In this document: in pieces, positions 44,101-50,376 of the stretch
Numbering within the stretch: position 1 is the stretch's first letter
Layout: each line of letters opens with the position of its first letter
Origin: Mesorhabditis belari
Taxonomy: Eukaryota; Nematoda; Chromadorea; Rhabditida; Rhabditidae
Direction: 5' to 3'
DNA length: 64,000 nt
Assembly: GCA_958450365.1 (NCBI GenBank)
Contig: CAUEEP010000756.1
Location: 1 to 64,000 of the forward strand
Made by a program: the position numbers and the translations under genes
Notes under the pieces: generated by a model
The model's database searches: none
Told to the model about the DNA's origin: nothing
The model's input: only the letters and a program-made list of their open reading frames with translations

Positions 44101-44436
44101 CAATAGAAGTTATTTGAGAAAGTTGGGATAGTTTTTTGGTTTCATTAATCGGATTTTAATTAAGATAAAGTCGATACGCTGTTAGTGTTCATCGTTGTGC
44201 ATCCAATCTGTGAGTAGCGGATCGAAAAACTCGTTTTTTTCTCGGTTCGTACGGTGATCGTCTGAATGTTTTGAATGTTGGGTTTTTAGATTGAGTTTCA
44301 CCTTGGCTTCACGAAAACGGACCCCGTGAAAAGCCACCGATGGGTTTTCTGGGGTGAGCTTGAAGTTCGGATCGCTCTCTGCCAAAACATTTAGCTGGTA
44401 GAGGGTCGTGCAGAGAATATTGAAGAGAAACATCAT
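14953..44436 (-). CDS. Receptor tyrosine kinase with four-fold repeated ectodomain
   Basis: Read as one minus-strand gene of about 29.5 kb. It starts at 44436 with a signal peptide (MMFLFNILCTTLYQLNVLA), continues through four tandem copies of the same ordered set of exon motifs (about 44.4-39.9, 37.9-31.1, 30.9-25.9 and 25.2-19.7 kb), then one membrane span (ALIWLWIFLGCIVFTLFC, about 19.6 kb), then a tyrosine kinase domain ending at the TGA at 14953. A single-pass kinase receptor would phosphorylate tyrosines inside the cell in answer to an outside ligand; the ligand is unknown. I do not recognise the ectodomain unit. Weak resemblance to nematode CUB-like domains is only a guess. Adjacent splice phases checked for several exons agree (43766-43705 joins 43570; 15148 opens in phase). 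One apparent extra base in the kinase N-lobe near 17398 breaks the frame. Merging into one gene rests on motif order and strand, not on transcript data; two or more adjacent genes remain possible. Confidence 0.72.
15158..15729. mobile_element. M1 family element, copy B
   Basis: Full TA-flanked copy of the M1 element in the last intron of the kinase gene. Its left end is nine bases from the last exon, so the intron 3' end reads TA + TTTCCAG right after the element. Confidence 0.9.
16516..17061. mobile_element. M2 family element, reversed copy
   Basis: TA-flanked, inverted relative to 11897-12428. On the minus strand it retains IRKLPVKWAEVVNNNGNYL, the C-terminal signature of a mariner transposase. 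It lies in the kinase intron between the QISDAL and HRDMAARN exons. Confidence 0.85.
17576..17650. other. Two head-to-head tRNA-like 5' halves
   Basis: On the plus strand a tRNA-like start (GGCTGTGTGGTGCAGTGGATAG) runs to ATACTGGGCAATTG. On the minus strand another starts GGTAGCTCAGTGGTTAGAGC and runs into the same bases. The two A-box halves face each other and share the middle; neither has a T arm. Confidence 0.45.
18693..19754. repeat. Duplicated membrane-proximal exon flanked by inverted repeats
   Basis: A block of about 50 bases covering the receptor's membrane-proximal exon (GFLIEIQ; CTCGATAAGGAAGCC on plus) occurs at 19700-19750 and again at 18693-18742 in the same orientation. The stretches 18729-18800 and 19320-19395 are mirrored (TTTCGACCATGCTGAATTCG / GATTCAGCATGGTCGAAAAC). 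The second copy lies downstream of the membrane-span exon and is unlikely to be used. Confidence 0.75.
19395..19731 (-). CDS. Membrane-span exon of the kinase receptor
   Basis: Reads the end of ectodomain unit 4 (ETGFLIEIQKYDSLS, about 19738-19684), then a proline-rich juxtamembrane stretch (PLCPAPPEELKPKA) and one strong hydrophobic span followed by basic residues (YLRIRWGKSK), as expected at the inner face of a type I membrane protein. The polarity, with the repeats before and the kinase after, fits a receptor kinase. Confidence 0.8.
19684..25205 (-). CDS. Receptor ectodomain unit 4
   Basis: Motifs in order on the minus strand: VYIRTEELVTFLVTY (25.2 kb), CLSEFPFLINQDTQKF (25.05), NVSDYAIGVRVEKWVHG (24.45), FLLIPG...YILV...TIVPHPEDY (24.35), YSGYAGADPG (22.95), TASSIFANDKCGFCL (22.78), LSVWTPAYHPWLLDEQ (22.6), FTAKVKSF...MTAYNEKDC (20.07), then GFLIEIQ (19.72). 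Each has a counterpart at the same place in units 1-3. Large introns hold a foldback/DD37D nest and a 14-bp tandem repeat. Confidence 0.75.
20227..20301 (+). other. tRNA-like sequence with broken anticodon arm
   Basis: The acceptor ends pair in six of seven positions, the D stem is perfect (GCTC AGTGGTTA GAGC) and the T arm is perfect (GAGGG TTCAAAC CCCTC). The anticodon region has about four extra bases and does not pair. A minus-strand relative is at 55660-55725. It is probably a tRNA pseudogene or the head of a tRNA-derived SINE. Confidence 0.5.
20346..22228. mobile_element. Foldback element interrupted by a DD37D-like element
   Basis: Arms of roughly 500 bases are mirrored between 21151-21480 and 21715-22228 (GACGGAATAGAGGCGACTTTTAGCTC and complement; AGAAAAATGATAGC...). 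The extreme left tip (GGTGCGGTAGAAT) lies at 20348-20360, separated from its arm by the element at 20362-21148. The right tip reads GGCTGCGGTATAATTACTGAC on the other strand. Confidence 0.8.
20362..21148 (+). pseudogene. Decayed DD37D-like (maT-type) transposon
   Basis: TA-flanked with ends CAAGGTGCGCCATAATTATCGC and GCGATAATTATGGTGCACTG. The plus-strand frames read an N-terminal helix-turn-helix (IIELHKRGVSAPEIHKGF), then GRRPTVVTKTNLTRVRDRI, a second catalytic Asp motif (QQDGAPAHKS) and a third Asp motif (WPPSSPDLNPMDFSLW). Frames shift and stops intervene, and the 787-bp length is too short for a complete element. It lies in a kinase-receptor intron. Confidence 0.75.
22229..22466. repeat. 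14-bp tandem repeat with AGATCT palindrome
   Basis: About 16 head-to-tail copies of TTAGAAGATCTTGT or TTAGAAGATCTTAT, followed by a small hairpin (GATCTTCTAAATAAGATC) and repeated ATCAGTG. It abuts the foldback element and lies in a receptor intron. Confidence 0.9.
23005..24055. repeat. Inverted duplication containing an exon copy
   Basis: Arms 23025-23130 and 23945-24055 are mirrored (GGAATGGTCAGAAGTGACCGTG). Inside, on the plus strand at about 23793-23830, lies TTATTCGGGTTATGCTGGTGCTGATCC, matching the receptor exon at 22940-22975 read on the minus strand (the YAGAD motif). Part of unit 4 was thus copied in inverted orientation into its own intron. A perfect short hairpin (GCTAGCCGAA...) lies at 23350-23390. 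Confidence 0.65.
24735..24905. repeat. Minisatellite in a receptor intron
   Basis: Irregular tandem copies of TTGGTTCCTATT and TAGCTCTTTGTAGTTCC. Confidence 0.8.
25885..30955 (-). CDS. Receptor ectodomain unit 3
   Basis: Minus-strand motifs: ATSQPVTLVLDLT (30.93 kb), EPLPIFLNEELVSF (30.45), VNATLTVYALSVRVAQWVNG (29.85), KLLVIPG...YVLVAENVTVTIVGDPRTY (29.38), FAGGEPGYALNEEHHLA (28.79), STAGTIFTKSECSFCL (27.92), YSIWTPPFYPWIHDLPE (27.65), FTLEVKRAHPAVSVTAYLATDC (26.18), GFLMILREESRIFTLD plus PSFAIHGAR (25.92). The order matches the other units. Introns hold M2, M4 and other elements. Confidence 0.75.
26291..26757 (-). pseudogene. Mariner transposase relic, closest relative of M2
   Basis: Starts after TA with the M2 end TTGGGTTGGCGAATTG. 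Read on the minus strand it codes VYWELLDSKTTLNAIKYSEQ, IVLIHDNARPDVAKLT (second catalytic Asp) and, after a frame slip, PYGPDLAPFDYYLF (third Asp) and FDSEEAVKNWL. These are mariner landmarks in mariner order. The N-terminal DNA-binding part and the right end are missing. Confidence 0.85.
26770..27295. mobile_element. M2 family element, full copy
   Basis: TA-flanked, 526 bp. Minus strand reads THKPKSYYERGIRKLPVKWA then EVVNNNGNYLE, which matches the C-terminal tail of mariner transposases (..GI.KLP..W..VV..NG.Y). It follows the mariner relic directly. Confidence 0.88.
28030..28475. mobile_element. M4 GC-ended foldback elements, tandem pair
   Basis: Two adjacent hairpin-forming units, each bounded by CCCGCCCCTTTTGCCATTG and its complement, with inner blocks CTTGGTGCTCAGCTGTTCAA and ACTTGGCGCATCCA. 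The arms are strikingly GC-rich at their tips compared with the surroundings. Other copies lie at 42955-43375 and 44655-44945. Confidence 0.8.
30003..30351. mobile_element. TA-flanked palindromic element
   Basis: Ends GAGTGTGTTCCTCGCGAGTAA and its reverse complement. The inside is rich in GAGTAATTACTCGAG palindromes. Its left end is ten bases upstream (in transcript sense) of the receptor exon beginning 29992. Confidence 0.8.
30514..30910. mobile_element. TA-flanked foldback, CATAATTAT-type ends
   Basis: Ends CAGGATGACCCATAATTATAGC and a mirrored GGTCATCCTG; the arms stay complementary over most of 397 bp (AATTGGATCAATCGTTCTG; TTATATGGCTTTCCAAAGTTG). The ends resemble the DD37D-like elements at 20362, 61014 and 62200. 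Confidence 0.8.
31065..37905 (-). CDS. Receptor ectodomain unit 2
   Basis: Minus-strand motifs: ITFDAPSDIIVDLTRDQC and CTDPIPLFINDQSPAKF (37.85 kb), LNITYAVSFRLSTYVNG (37.57), ILLIPGRSN...NVIATIVPSPANY (36.08), YAGPDPGINPNPEHALA (34.64), STTATIFTREQCAFCLEYD (34.25), VWSPPYYPWIFDRQD (34.12), FAVKVERLDAGSLQLKAMLY (33.93), KIYLLMG (31.28), GFMMKISEEPRTFVLD plus PSFAIHGVRL (31.10). A Tc3-like nest sits between the last two blocks. Confidence 0.75.
32027..33621. mobile_element. Tc3-like transposon, 1595 bp, TA-flanked
   Basis: Long inverted repeats of about 200 bases. Each end carries the same 19-base site twice: at the tip (TGTCAAAAAATTATAGACG) and again about 180 bases inward. Doubled binding sites in long repeats are a known feature of Tc3 and relatives. 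It encodes a transposase on the minus strand. Confidence 0.92.
32287..33344 (-). pseudogene. Tc3-like DD34E transposase, two premature stops
   Basis: Cut-and-paste transposase. From about 33312 the minus strand reads MPLGKQLDVVEKTRIDVL, a bipartite helix-turn-helix region (GHSNRDIAHRIGRSEKCIRT; a GRKK basic hook; TRQTVHNVVKRS), then TKWEG before a short intron (about 32922-32874, ending TTTAG), then WSDEKKFNLDG (first Asp), FGGGSCMV, FMHDNASIH (second Asp) and SPDLNPIENVWG (Glu), ending at 32287 with GATHY. All three catalytic residues survive. Two TGA codons lie between the first and second Asp (about 32730 and 32700), where relatives carry Trp and Arg-like codons. This copy should be inactive but recently so. 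Confidence 0.88.
34351..34568. mobile_element. M3 family short element, copy 2
   Basis: TA-flanked 218 bp with ends CCGTATTCTCTCTAATAG and mirror. It lies in a receptor intron and is near-identical in layout to 10997-11208, in reverse orientation. Confidence 0.8.
35055..35720. repeat. Direct and inverted repeats carrying tRNA-like units
   Basis: 35270-35420 and 35580-35720 are direct copies (ATTACATTTAAAGAAAAGAAACC, then a minus-strand tRNA-like stretch GGTGG..ATAGTGGATAGTAGGCC ... GGGTTCAGTCC, then AAAAAGCGC.CTTTAAAGCTT). 35058-35105 is an inverted copy of the left edge. This looks like a tRNA-derived repeat duplicated in place. Confidence 0.6.
36340..37525. mobile_element. Two foldback elements in a receptor intron
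   Basis: 36340-36545 has mirrored arms (GGCCAATTTCACTTCAATC...). 36650-37525 has arms of about 250 bases (AAAATGACCATTTTCT / AGAAAATGGTCATTTTTGAC; ATAGCCATGCCCGGGTTTTC / GAAAACCCAGGCATGGCTAT). The right arm of the second abuts the exon carrying the YVNG motif. Confidence 0.75.
37942..38178. mobile_element. Short Tc1-type end pair
   Basis: Both borders carry ATGGACAAAAGTCTTTT; the right border adds the complement (TTTTGTCCATGACTGTA), giving a terminal hairpin. It looks like a small deletion derivative. No coding seen. Confidence 0.55.
38192..38722. mobile_element. M2 family element, left tip eroded
   Basis: Begins ACTGCCGGACTTTGAAC, lacking the first bases of the family, and ends CACCAACCCAA before TA. 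Minus strand again reads IRKLPVKWAEVVNNNGNYLE. Confidence 0.85.
38725..39775. mobile_element. Foldback element abutting M2
   Basis: Tips CAAGGTGGCTGAAAAG and TCTTCAGCCACCTTA. An inner palindrome at about 39225-39655 has arms over 200 bases long (AATGATACCAAAT...; TATAACTTTGCCCAGAGATA). It shares the TA at 38723-38724 with the preceding M2 copy. Confidence 0.8.
39898..44436 (-). CDS. Signal peptide and receptor ectodomain unit 1
   Basis: Starts with two Met and a hydrophobic signal, then FKLTPENPSVAFHGVRF (44.35 kb). Next: CVDPMPWSASEDPVYINNIA (43766-43705, phase 2 into 43570), WNWYVNESDEVTFRL and VRIDEWTNG (43.5), DPLLIPGVRRES and YTYVAHPDNYE (42.65), FVAYAGMGPSEPSNE (41.9), VTSLTTKGASCAFCVRVE (40.7), FSIWTPYYYPWFFDQQ (40.57), VTVHLIAYGVDGLEC (40.3), GFLLWIRAEPKREFRL plus PSFAIHGDRLLEFEV (39.95). 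The signal peptide at the front marks the start of the gene. Confidence 0.75.
40060..40147. repeat. Short tandem repeat in a receptor intron
   Basis: About four copies of AGATAAGTTACTTATAAAAGT, in the intron between the last two exons of unit 1. Confidence 0.8.
40896..41290. repeat. Low-complexity homopolymer block
   Basis: Runs of G, A and T (for example about 25 G, then long A and T runs) with almost no other sequence. Open frames through it only encode Lys or Phe runs. Possibly a poorly resolved assembly region. Confidence 0.9.
41399..41475 (-). other. tRNA-like sequence (Ser/Leu-like layout)
   Basis: Minus strand: GGTGGCCGAGTGGATAGGGG near the 5' side and GGTTCGACTCCCCTTGGCG near the 3' side with a long middle, as in class II tRNAs. 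The stems are imperfect and no clear anticodon loop can be set. Confidence 0.4.
42047..42278. mobile_element. Short foldback, TACTGGACAATG ends
   Basis: TA-flanked, with arms AATGAAATATCATATTTGAAAA and mirror, and GTCTGTAACTCC..TTG mirrored. A second copy lies at 63040-63271. Confidence 0.85.
42955..43375. mobile_element. M4 foldback pair
   Basis: Two adjacent hairpin units with CCCGCCCCTTTTG/CAAAAGGGGCGGG tips and TTGGTGTTGGGTTGTTCAATTT inside. It lies in the intron between unit 1 exons. Confidence 0.8.
43985..44080. repeat. 30-bp minisatellite
   Basis: About three copies of CATTTGCCGTCATCTTCCGT plus CATCTTCAGT in the first intron of the kinase gene. Confidence 0.9.
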
Positions 44437-44654
44437 TGCTCGTTTAGATTTCTTTTGTCTACTTTGCGTTAATTATGCATATTAACTGAAGGAAATAATA
44501 TTAAGAAATTAAGAATTAAGAAATTCTGTTCTATGATCCCTTATCATCGATTGTAGAAAAAGAAAATGCACTCGGAATTCACAAGGAAAAGGTTGGCTAT
44601 AAAACCGAGTTATAGCATTAAACAGATGATGCAATCAGTTGTTGTTTCCACTAT

Positions 44655-44945
44655 TGTGGAAGATTGCCAAAAGGGGCGGGGCGACCTTTTATACGCGCCC
44701 CGCCCCTTTTGCCATTGACAATCCAACTTTAAGCTCAAATATCTTGGTGCTCAGCTATCCAATTTAAATAGTTTTTCAACCAATCGATAGAGAAAGACTT
44801 GGCGCATCCAATGATATCAAGAAAATTTAAATTGAACAACCCAACACCAAGAAATTTAAAGCTAGATTGCCAATGGCAAAAAGGGCGGGGCGACGAACCT
44901 TTTATACGCGCCCCGCTCCCTTTGCCATTGACAATCCAACTCTAA
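44655..44945. mobile_element. M4 foldback element upstream of the receptor start
   Basis: Same GC-rich tips and inner blocks as 28030-28475. It lies about 220 bases upstream of the receptor start codon, so its GGGGCGGGG boxes would be in the promoter-proximal region. Confidence 0.8.
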
Positions 44946-45737
44946 GCTCAATAATAACTGCAATAGTTGTTTTCACAATCAAGCTTTTATTTTGTAAACG
45001 ACACCAAGCATCACCAACGAAACATTCAGTCAATAAGCGTCTTTGCTCTTTGCTAGTGACAAGATGGCCTCAGTAACACGTATTCCTTTCTTTTTCAATC
45101 TCAATAAGCCGACTTGTTTCCTTATCTTCCACCATTACTCGAATGTTTCAGCTCAAAAACAACGTATTTTAAAACGCATCGAGTTTTTAGAAGAAAAAAA
45201 CACGAAAAAATTTTTCTTTCTAAACCGGAAAATTTGAAGGGTGTAGCAATAAATAGTTAGGTGGAAGGATAGGTCTCACTGGATAGGTCTCACTTAATGT
45301 CTAGGTGCTCGGCAGCGATATCTTCTATCTGATCGTCACTTTCACAAACATACACTTAAATGAGACTTTGCCCTTCATTTTCGGTTGTCTCTTTTTAAAT
45401 TTTTTTATTGGCCCTCATAAGGGTTTTTGGGGTATTTTATTCGCCCCCTCCCCTTTACCAAATAAAAAAAAAAATTGAGAGGATAATGTAGAAATAGAAA
45501 AAAAATTAGTGAACTTATAGAGATAGAGCTGTTTCTTTTGCAACATAAAATTGTTGATCATCAAATTGATCGAATCAAAGTGAAAAATGGAAGCTCTTGT
45601 TTCCATTTCTGGATCTCTCAATTAGACTAGGAAAGGTTTCGTCAAAAAATGATCAACTCAGCTTTTTTTTCGTCAATTATGATCAGAAGTTAACATTTTA
45701 AAATTGTGATCAGACTTTAAAATGTTTAAAAAAATCG

Positions 45738-45995
45738 ATCTTTACGGTTAACGGCGGGGGCAGCGATTATTGGCGGGGCCCAATTTTTTGACCAACCTGT
45801 AGCTCATTTCTTAGCACCTTAAATTTGACACCAGGAAGTCTTACTAAGATTTAGATAGCTTAGAACGTGAGCTTTCAGAACTTATTTCTTTTATCAAAAG
45901 TTATTAACATAAACTTATATAAAATCGGGCTGCAAGTTAGTCAAAAACCTTGCCCCGCCGATAATCGCTACCCCCTCCGCTAAACGTAAAGGTCC
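45738..45995. mobile_element. Inverted-repeat element with GC-rich tips
   Basis: Ends TTTACGGTTAACGGCGGGGGCAGCGATTAT and the mirrored ATAATCGCTACCCCCTCCGCTAAACGTAAA, then (T)GACCAACCTGTAGC mirrored. It lies between the kinase gene start and the lectin gene end. Confidence 0.75.
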
Positions 45996-46052
45996 AAATT
46001 TATAATTGTTTATAATTGTTTGTGTTTGTTTATAATTGATAATTGTTTATTT

Positions 46053-48955
46053 TCAAGCCGGCCGCTTACAGACAAATCTCGAGTTCTTTAGCTCTTCAGT
46101 CGTTTGCCAAGTGTAATAAAACGACGCGTCATCCTGTTTGGCGATATCATAGCACATCTGAAAGCGTAGTTGAATAAAAAACACTAACAAACTTTTTTTT
46201 TCACACTTGGCTTAAAACAGCTTCTGATCTTGAAAAGAAAGAGTACAAAATACATAAAGTAGTACACTGACTTTCTGATTTCTATCCACTAAAAGGTCCA
46301 CTGTTTTTGTCTAGAATTCCATGCACTTCCAAAGTACACATCCCATAAATTTAGATTCAAAAGTACACATCTTATCCCTCCAATATCGACTAATAGTCCT
46401 TTTGAATAGGTTAATGAGAAGTATGTGATTTGTTTAGTCTATTGGTGTCTTTAAAAAAAAAAAAAGAAAAAAAGAGAGAAAAAAAAGGTTAAAAAAAAAA
46501 AAAAAAGGAATTTTTATTTAGTGTGAGTAGTTAGTGGGGTTTTTTTAGTCAAAGTTCAAGTCAGTCCAGGTTTCGGCGAAATAAACCCAAAACCAGTGTA
46601 TGCAAGCTTCAATGCAGCTTCAGAAGAACTGATTTTCGGCATCAAAACCCAGTAATTTCTTTCCACCAACCATCCAATGTATCTGCGTTCTCTTTGTGTA
46701 GTCAATTTTATTGAGGTAATCATCCGCATCTCCGTCACTCCATCGCCTTTTCCCATCCTCGAAATAAAGGCCGATCCAGACGAAGAACTGGGAAGCGTTG
46801 CAGGGGTTCTCATCGGTGGAATCTTCGTTGGTCGCTTTTATATCGGAGAGAATCATTTCTAGAAATATTCAATTCAATTTTTAAATGCTTTTACTCACTG
46901 TTGACGAATAAGTGTTCATCACGATTGTGAATTGAAACCAAATGGGCTCCTTTTTGGTGGCAAATTCTCTCGGCTTCTTGCCAAGTATAAACGATCAGAT
47001 CACCGTGAACGTCGTAGTGGAAGCTCTGAGTTGATCATTTTAGGCATAAACAGTAGTGTCTGCTAACCATGTGCATTGTCGATGTACAAAGCTAGACATG
47101 TACAAAGCCGACTGTACAGCGCAGTACAAAGCCGACGTACAAAGCGCTGTACAAAGCAAATTAACGTCTTGACCTCAACTATTTCAAAATTTCTTCTCAC
47201 CATTGGAGCTTGAAATAGATCAAATGGTAAAAGGAAAATTTTAAAAAGCCGATTCCAAGGAATTTAAATGTAATTTTCGTTTATACACTTCTTGAACAAC
47301 CAAAAAGTCTAGGGCTTACCCGATAGTAATAGTAAGCTTTTGTTGGCTTGTAGTAGATCCAACTGAAAATAATGGAATAAAAATTCTTCAATCTTCTCAA
47401 ACTTCTCTTTCTCCCGTTGCTGCTTTTCCTCTGTGCAAATAGCCAAGTTTTTTCTGAATTTTACTTAAAAAGAATTCTAAAAGAATTCTTCAGAAAAAAC
47501 TCACGTGTTGTTGAGGTTTGCTTGGTTCCTAGAATTTGACTTTAAATTTTTATGATGTGATGAAAAACGAACAAGTTGTCTTCACATGTAGTCAGTTGTT
47601 TGACCGCTTGAGCTTGCTCTTGTCTGGCGGTAGTTCTGAAAAACAGACAGTGATAAGAATTTAGTGATTAGACTTTAGAAATCTAATAGTTTTTTTGTTT
47701 AGAATTTTCTCCACTCGTTTCCAACTCACTTCTCTTCCTTCAGCACTCTGTTATTGACATCACAACTTGCCAACTTCGTTTTTAGGTTTTCAGCAGCGTC
47801 TCTTAACAAACAAAGCTTTTAAAAAGAGTTTTGGAACTGACTTCTTTGAAGTAGTTCCGAATGTTTTTGATATAGTTCTTTTCAATCTCACTTACTTCTC
47901 CTTTTCAAACGCTTCATTCTTGGCTCGACAGCTTTCCAGGCTCAACTTGAGAGTTCTGAGAGATTAGTTAACGCCTTTTGGAGTAAGGGAGGTGAAGTGA
48001 TTTTTGGTGCAATGGTTAGTACAGTTGCCCGGTAAGCGGAGGTTCGCGGGTTCGAGTCCGCGCGGCGCGCAAGCTTTTGATCTGCTCTAGTTCCAACTGG
48101 CGACCACAGGAAGATGGGCTCTGCAATGCTTGCTAAGGTCTTCATACCTAGTTTCCAGCGCACCCCAGGCCTATAAATCGAGACGTGTGGAACTGTCTAG
48201 AGATGAGGGAAGTTAACTCCCACTGAAGCAAGAGAGACCAACTGCATTGTGGATGACCAACTGCAGGTTAGCGCGCTCCCCAGGCGAGCGAAAGCTCGCT
48301 GTTTCGAGTTCTGGTGGCACCCAAGTTTTGAGCTGCCCTAGTTCCAACTGATTGGCTGAAAAATATATAAAAAATTGGCCAGGTAAACCGTTGGTTTTTT
48401 TTGTTTTTATCTACTTCTAGGATCATGGTAAGCTCAAACTTGACCTGCAACAAGCTCACTCACTCCTTTTCCTTACTATTTCCCTCGTCACAAACAGTCA
48501 GATTCGCTTTGAGAGCTTCGGAAATTTTTCTAAACAAATTGAGAAATTATTATACTAAAACCCACTTTTCATCTTGCAGCTTTATCTTCGTTGTGTTCCT
48601 GGAAACTTGTTCTTTTTTCTACTGCAAAGAAGAAACTCACCACTGAAATCGACAAATTTTGAGTAGAGCGGCCTCCTCGCTGTCGGATGAGTCCCTAGAA
48701 ATGTTTAGAAGTTAAGGAACAATCATAAATCTCACAAATCTCTGGTCGATCGACTCCTCGTGTCAGAGAGATTAGAGGGTTGAGAGCTGAAACTTTAAAA
48801 TTATCAAAGCAACAGTTTTTCTCGAACATTTTGTCGACGACAACAGTGGCAGAGACACCAAGTAACAGTCCGAGAATAATCCCTTTGATGAAATTTGATC
48901 GGGCAATGGGTTGATCTATACTAAAATCATATTTTGTTTTAAGCTGCCCTGACAA
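46053..48955 (-). CDS. Type II membrane C-type lectin with coiled-coil stalk
   Basis: Carbohydrate-binding surface protein. Minus-strand order: cytoplasmic start and one membrane span (FIKGIILGLLLGVSATVVV, 48890 region); several small exons that each give a helical, cysteine-bearing stalk piece (LKANLTVCDEGN; LKLSLESCRAKNEAFEKE; LKTKLASCDVNNRVLKEE; VKQLTTCEDN); a YYKPTKAYYYY exon near 47340; then the lectin fold: TWQEAERICHQKGAHLVSIH with EHLFVN (about 47027-46899), WIGLYFEDGKRRWSDGDADD (46858 onward) and a last exon 46157-46053 reading ...NSRFVCKRPA then TGA. The splice phase at 46899/46858 agrees. The EAE..C...GAHLVSI and WIGL..W.DG motifs are diagnostic of the family. The start codon and some stalk exon borders are uncertain. 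The middle of the fold near 46680 is hard to splice, so a defect there is possible. Confidence 0.82.
47085..47160. repeat. Short tandem repeat in a lectin intron
   Basis: Irregular copies of GTACAAAGC and GACGTACAAAGC. Confidence 0.7.
48002..48320 (+). other. tRNA-like sequences in a lectin intron
   Basis: 48002-48072 has an A-box-like GGTGCAATGGTTAGTACA and a perfect T arm (CGCGG GTTCGAGT CCGCG). 48264-48320 carries a second, weaker B-box-like GTTTCGAGTTC. The anticodon arm does not pair well. GC content is much higher than in the surroundings. A SINE head is a fair alternative. Confidence 0.4.
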
Positions 48956-49289
48956 ATCAGTCCATTCATGAACTCCTTTAGCTACAGAAGCCTATTAGAA
49001 CTTACCAATCCTCAGCCATCAATGGTGAATGTTGCTCTATTTTGAGCAATAAGATTTCTGTTTATTTTACGTGTACAAGGTTTCTCTGAAAGAAAATGAG
49101 TCAGAGAGTGAACTTGAAAAAACTAAATTGGATTGAAACAACAACACTTGGGATCTGTGATTGATTAGTGGAAGAAAGAACAACTGTTTCTCTTCAAATT
49201 TTTATCGGAAAAATTTGGAAGAACAATTTGAAAGAAAACGGAACAATTTTCCAATGTAAAACTAGGTTCCAAATCTTTCCACACACAAC

Positions 49290-49700
49290 TCACCTAGAGT
49301 ATATACCGAGTGCTGTAGGGTAACGGCACCCATATGGTGAACTGATTCCCAAGACCGGTCCCCCCAGGCCCTTCCCCTCGGGATTTAGGATAACCAGGAA
49401 TCGAAATGGGTAACCAGGAATCTGTCTAAGGGGTTAGCACATATAAAGCGGGTAGCTTTCTCCTCCTACATCGTCTCCTACATCGTCCCATCCTCACAAA
49501 CGATAGAATATTCCCTAGGTCTTAATGTGTAAATTGTGATTATGTGTGTGCAAAATAAGTCACCGGTAACTCTGGTATACATTATTATATCTGTGTAATT
49601 GTTGGGACCAAAGTAATCATCCAGTGTCCTGCCACTGCACTTTCTTCTCTCGTTCACCACAGGAAGCCCACTCCAGGCACTTGCTACCTTTTTCCGAGAA
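49290..49700. other. GC-richer stretch without recognised gene
   Basis: This block (CCGGTCCCCCCAGGCCC, repeated ACCAGGAATC, CCTACATCGTC twice) differs in base composition from its AT-rich neighbours. No open frame or RNA structure is convincing. It could be a SINE or other transposed segment. Confidence 0.4.
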
Positions 49701-49814
49701 AAACCTGGGTTGGCGCTTTAAAGCGTGGTAAAACTACCGTACCCCTCCTAGTTTGCGCGAAATTTCATTTTTTTCATTCTTGTTCATTTCATTTTATTCT
49801 TTTTGCGTTTTTGT

Positions 49815-50278
<464 letters not shown>

Positions 50279-50376
50279 CTTCGATTAGTTGACTCTCTTT
50301 GTTTAGTTTAACTTCTAAACGGTAAATCTCTGTAACGTTTGTCAACATTATCACTTAGACAAATTGCTGAGCTTTA

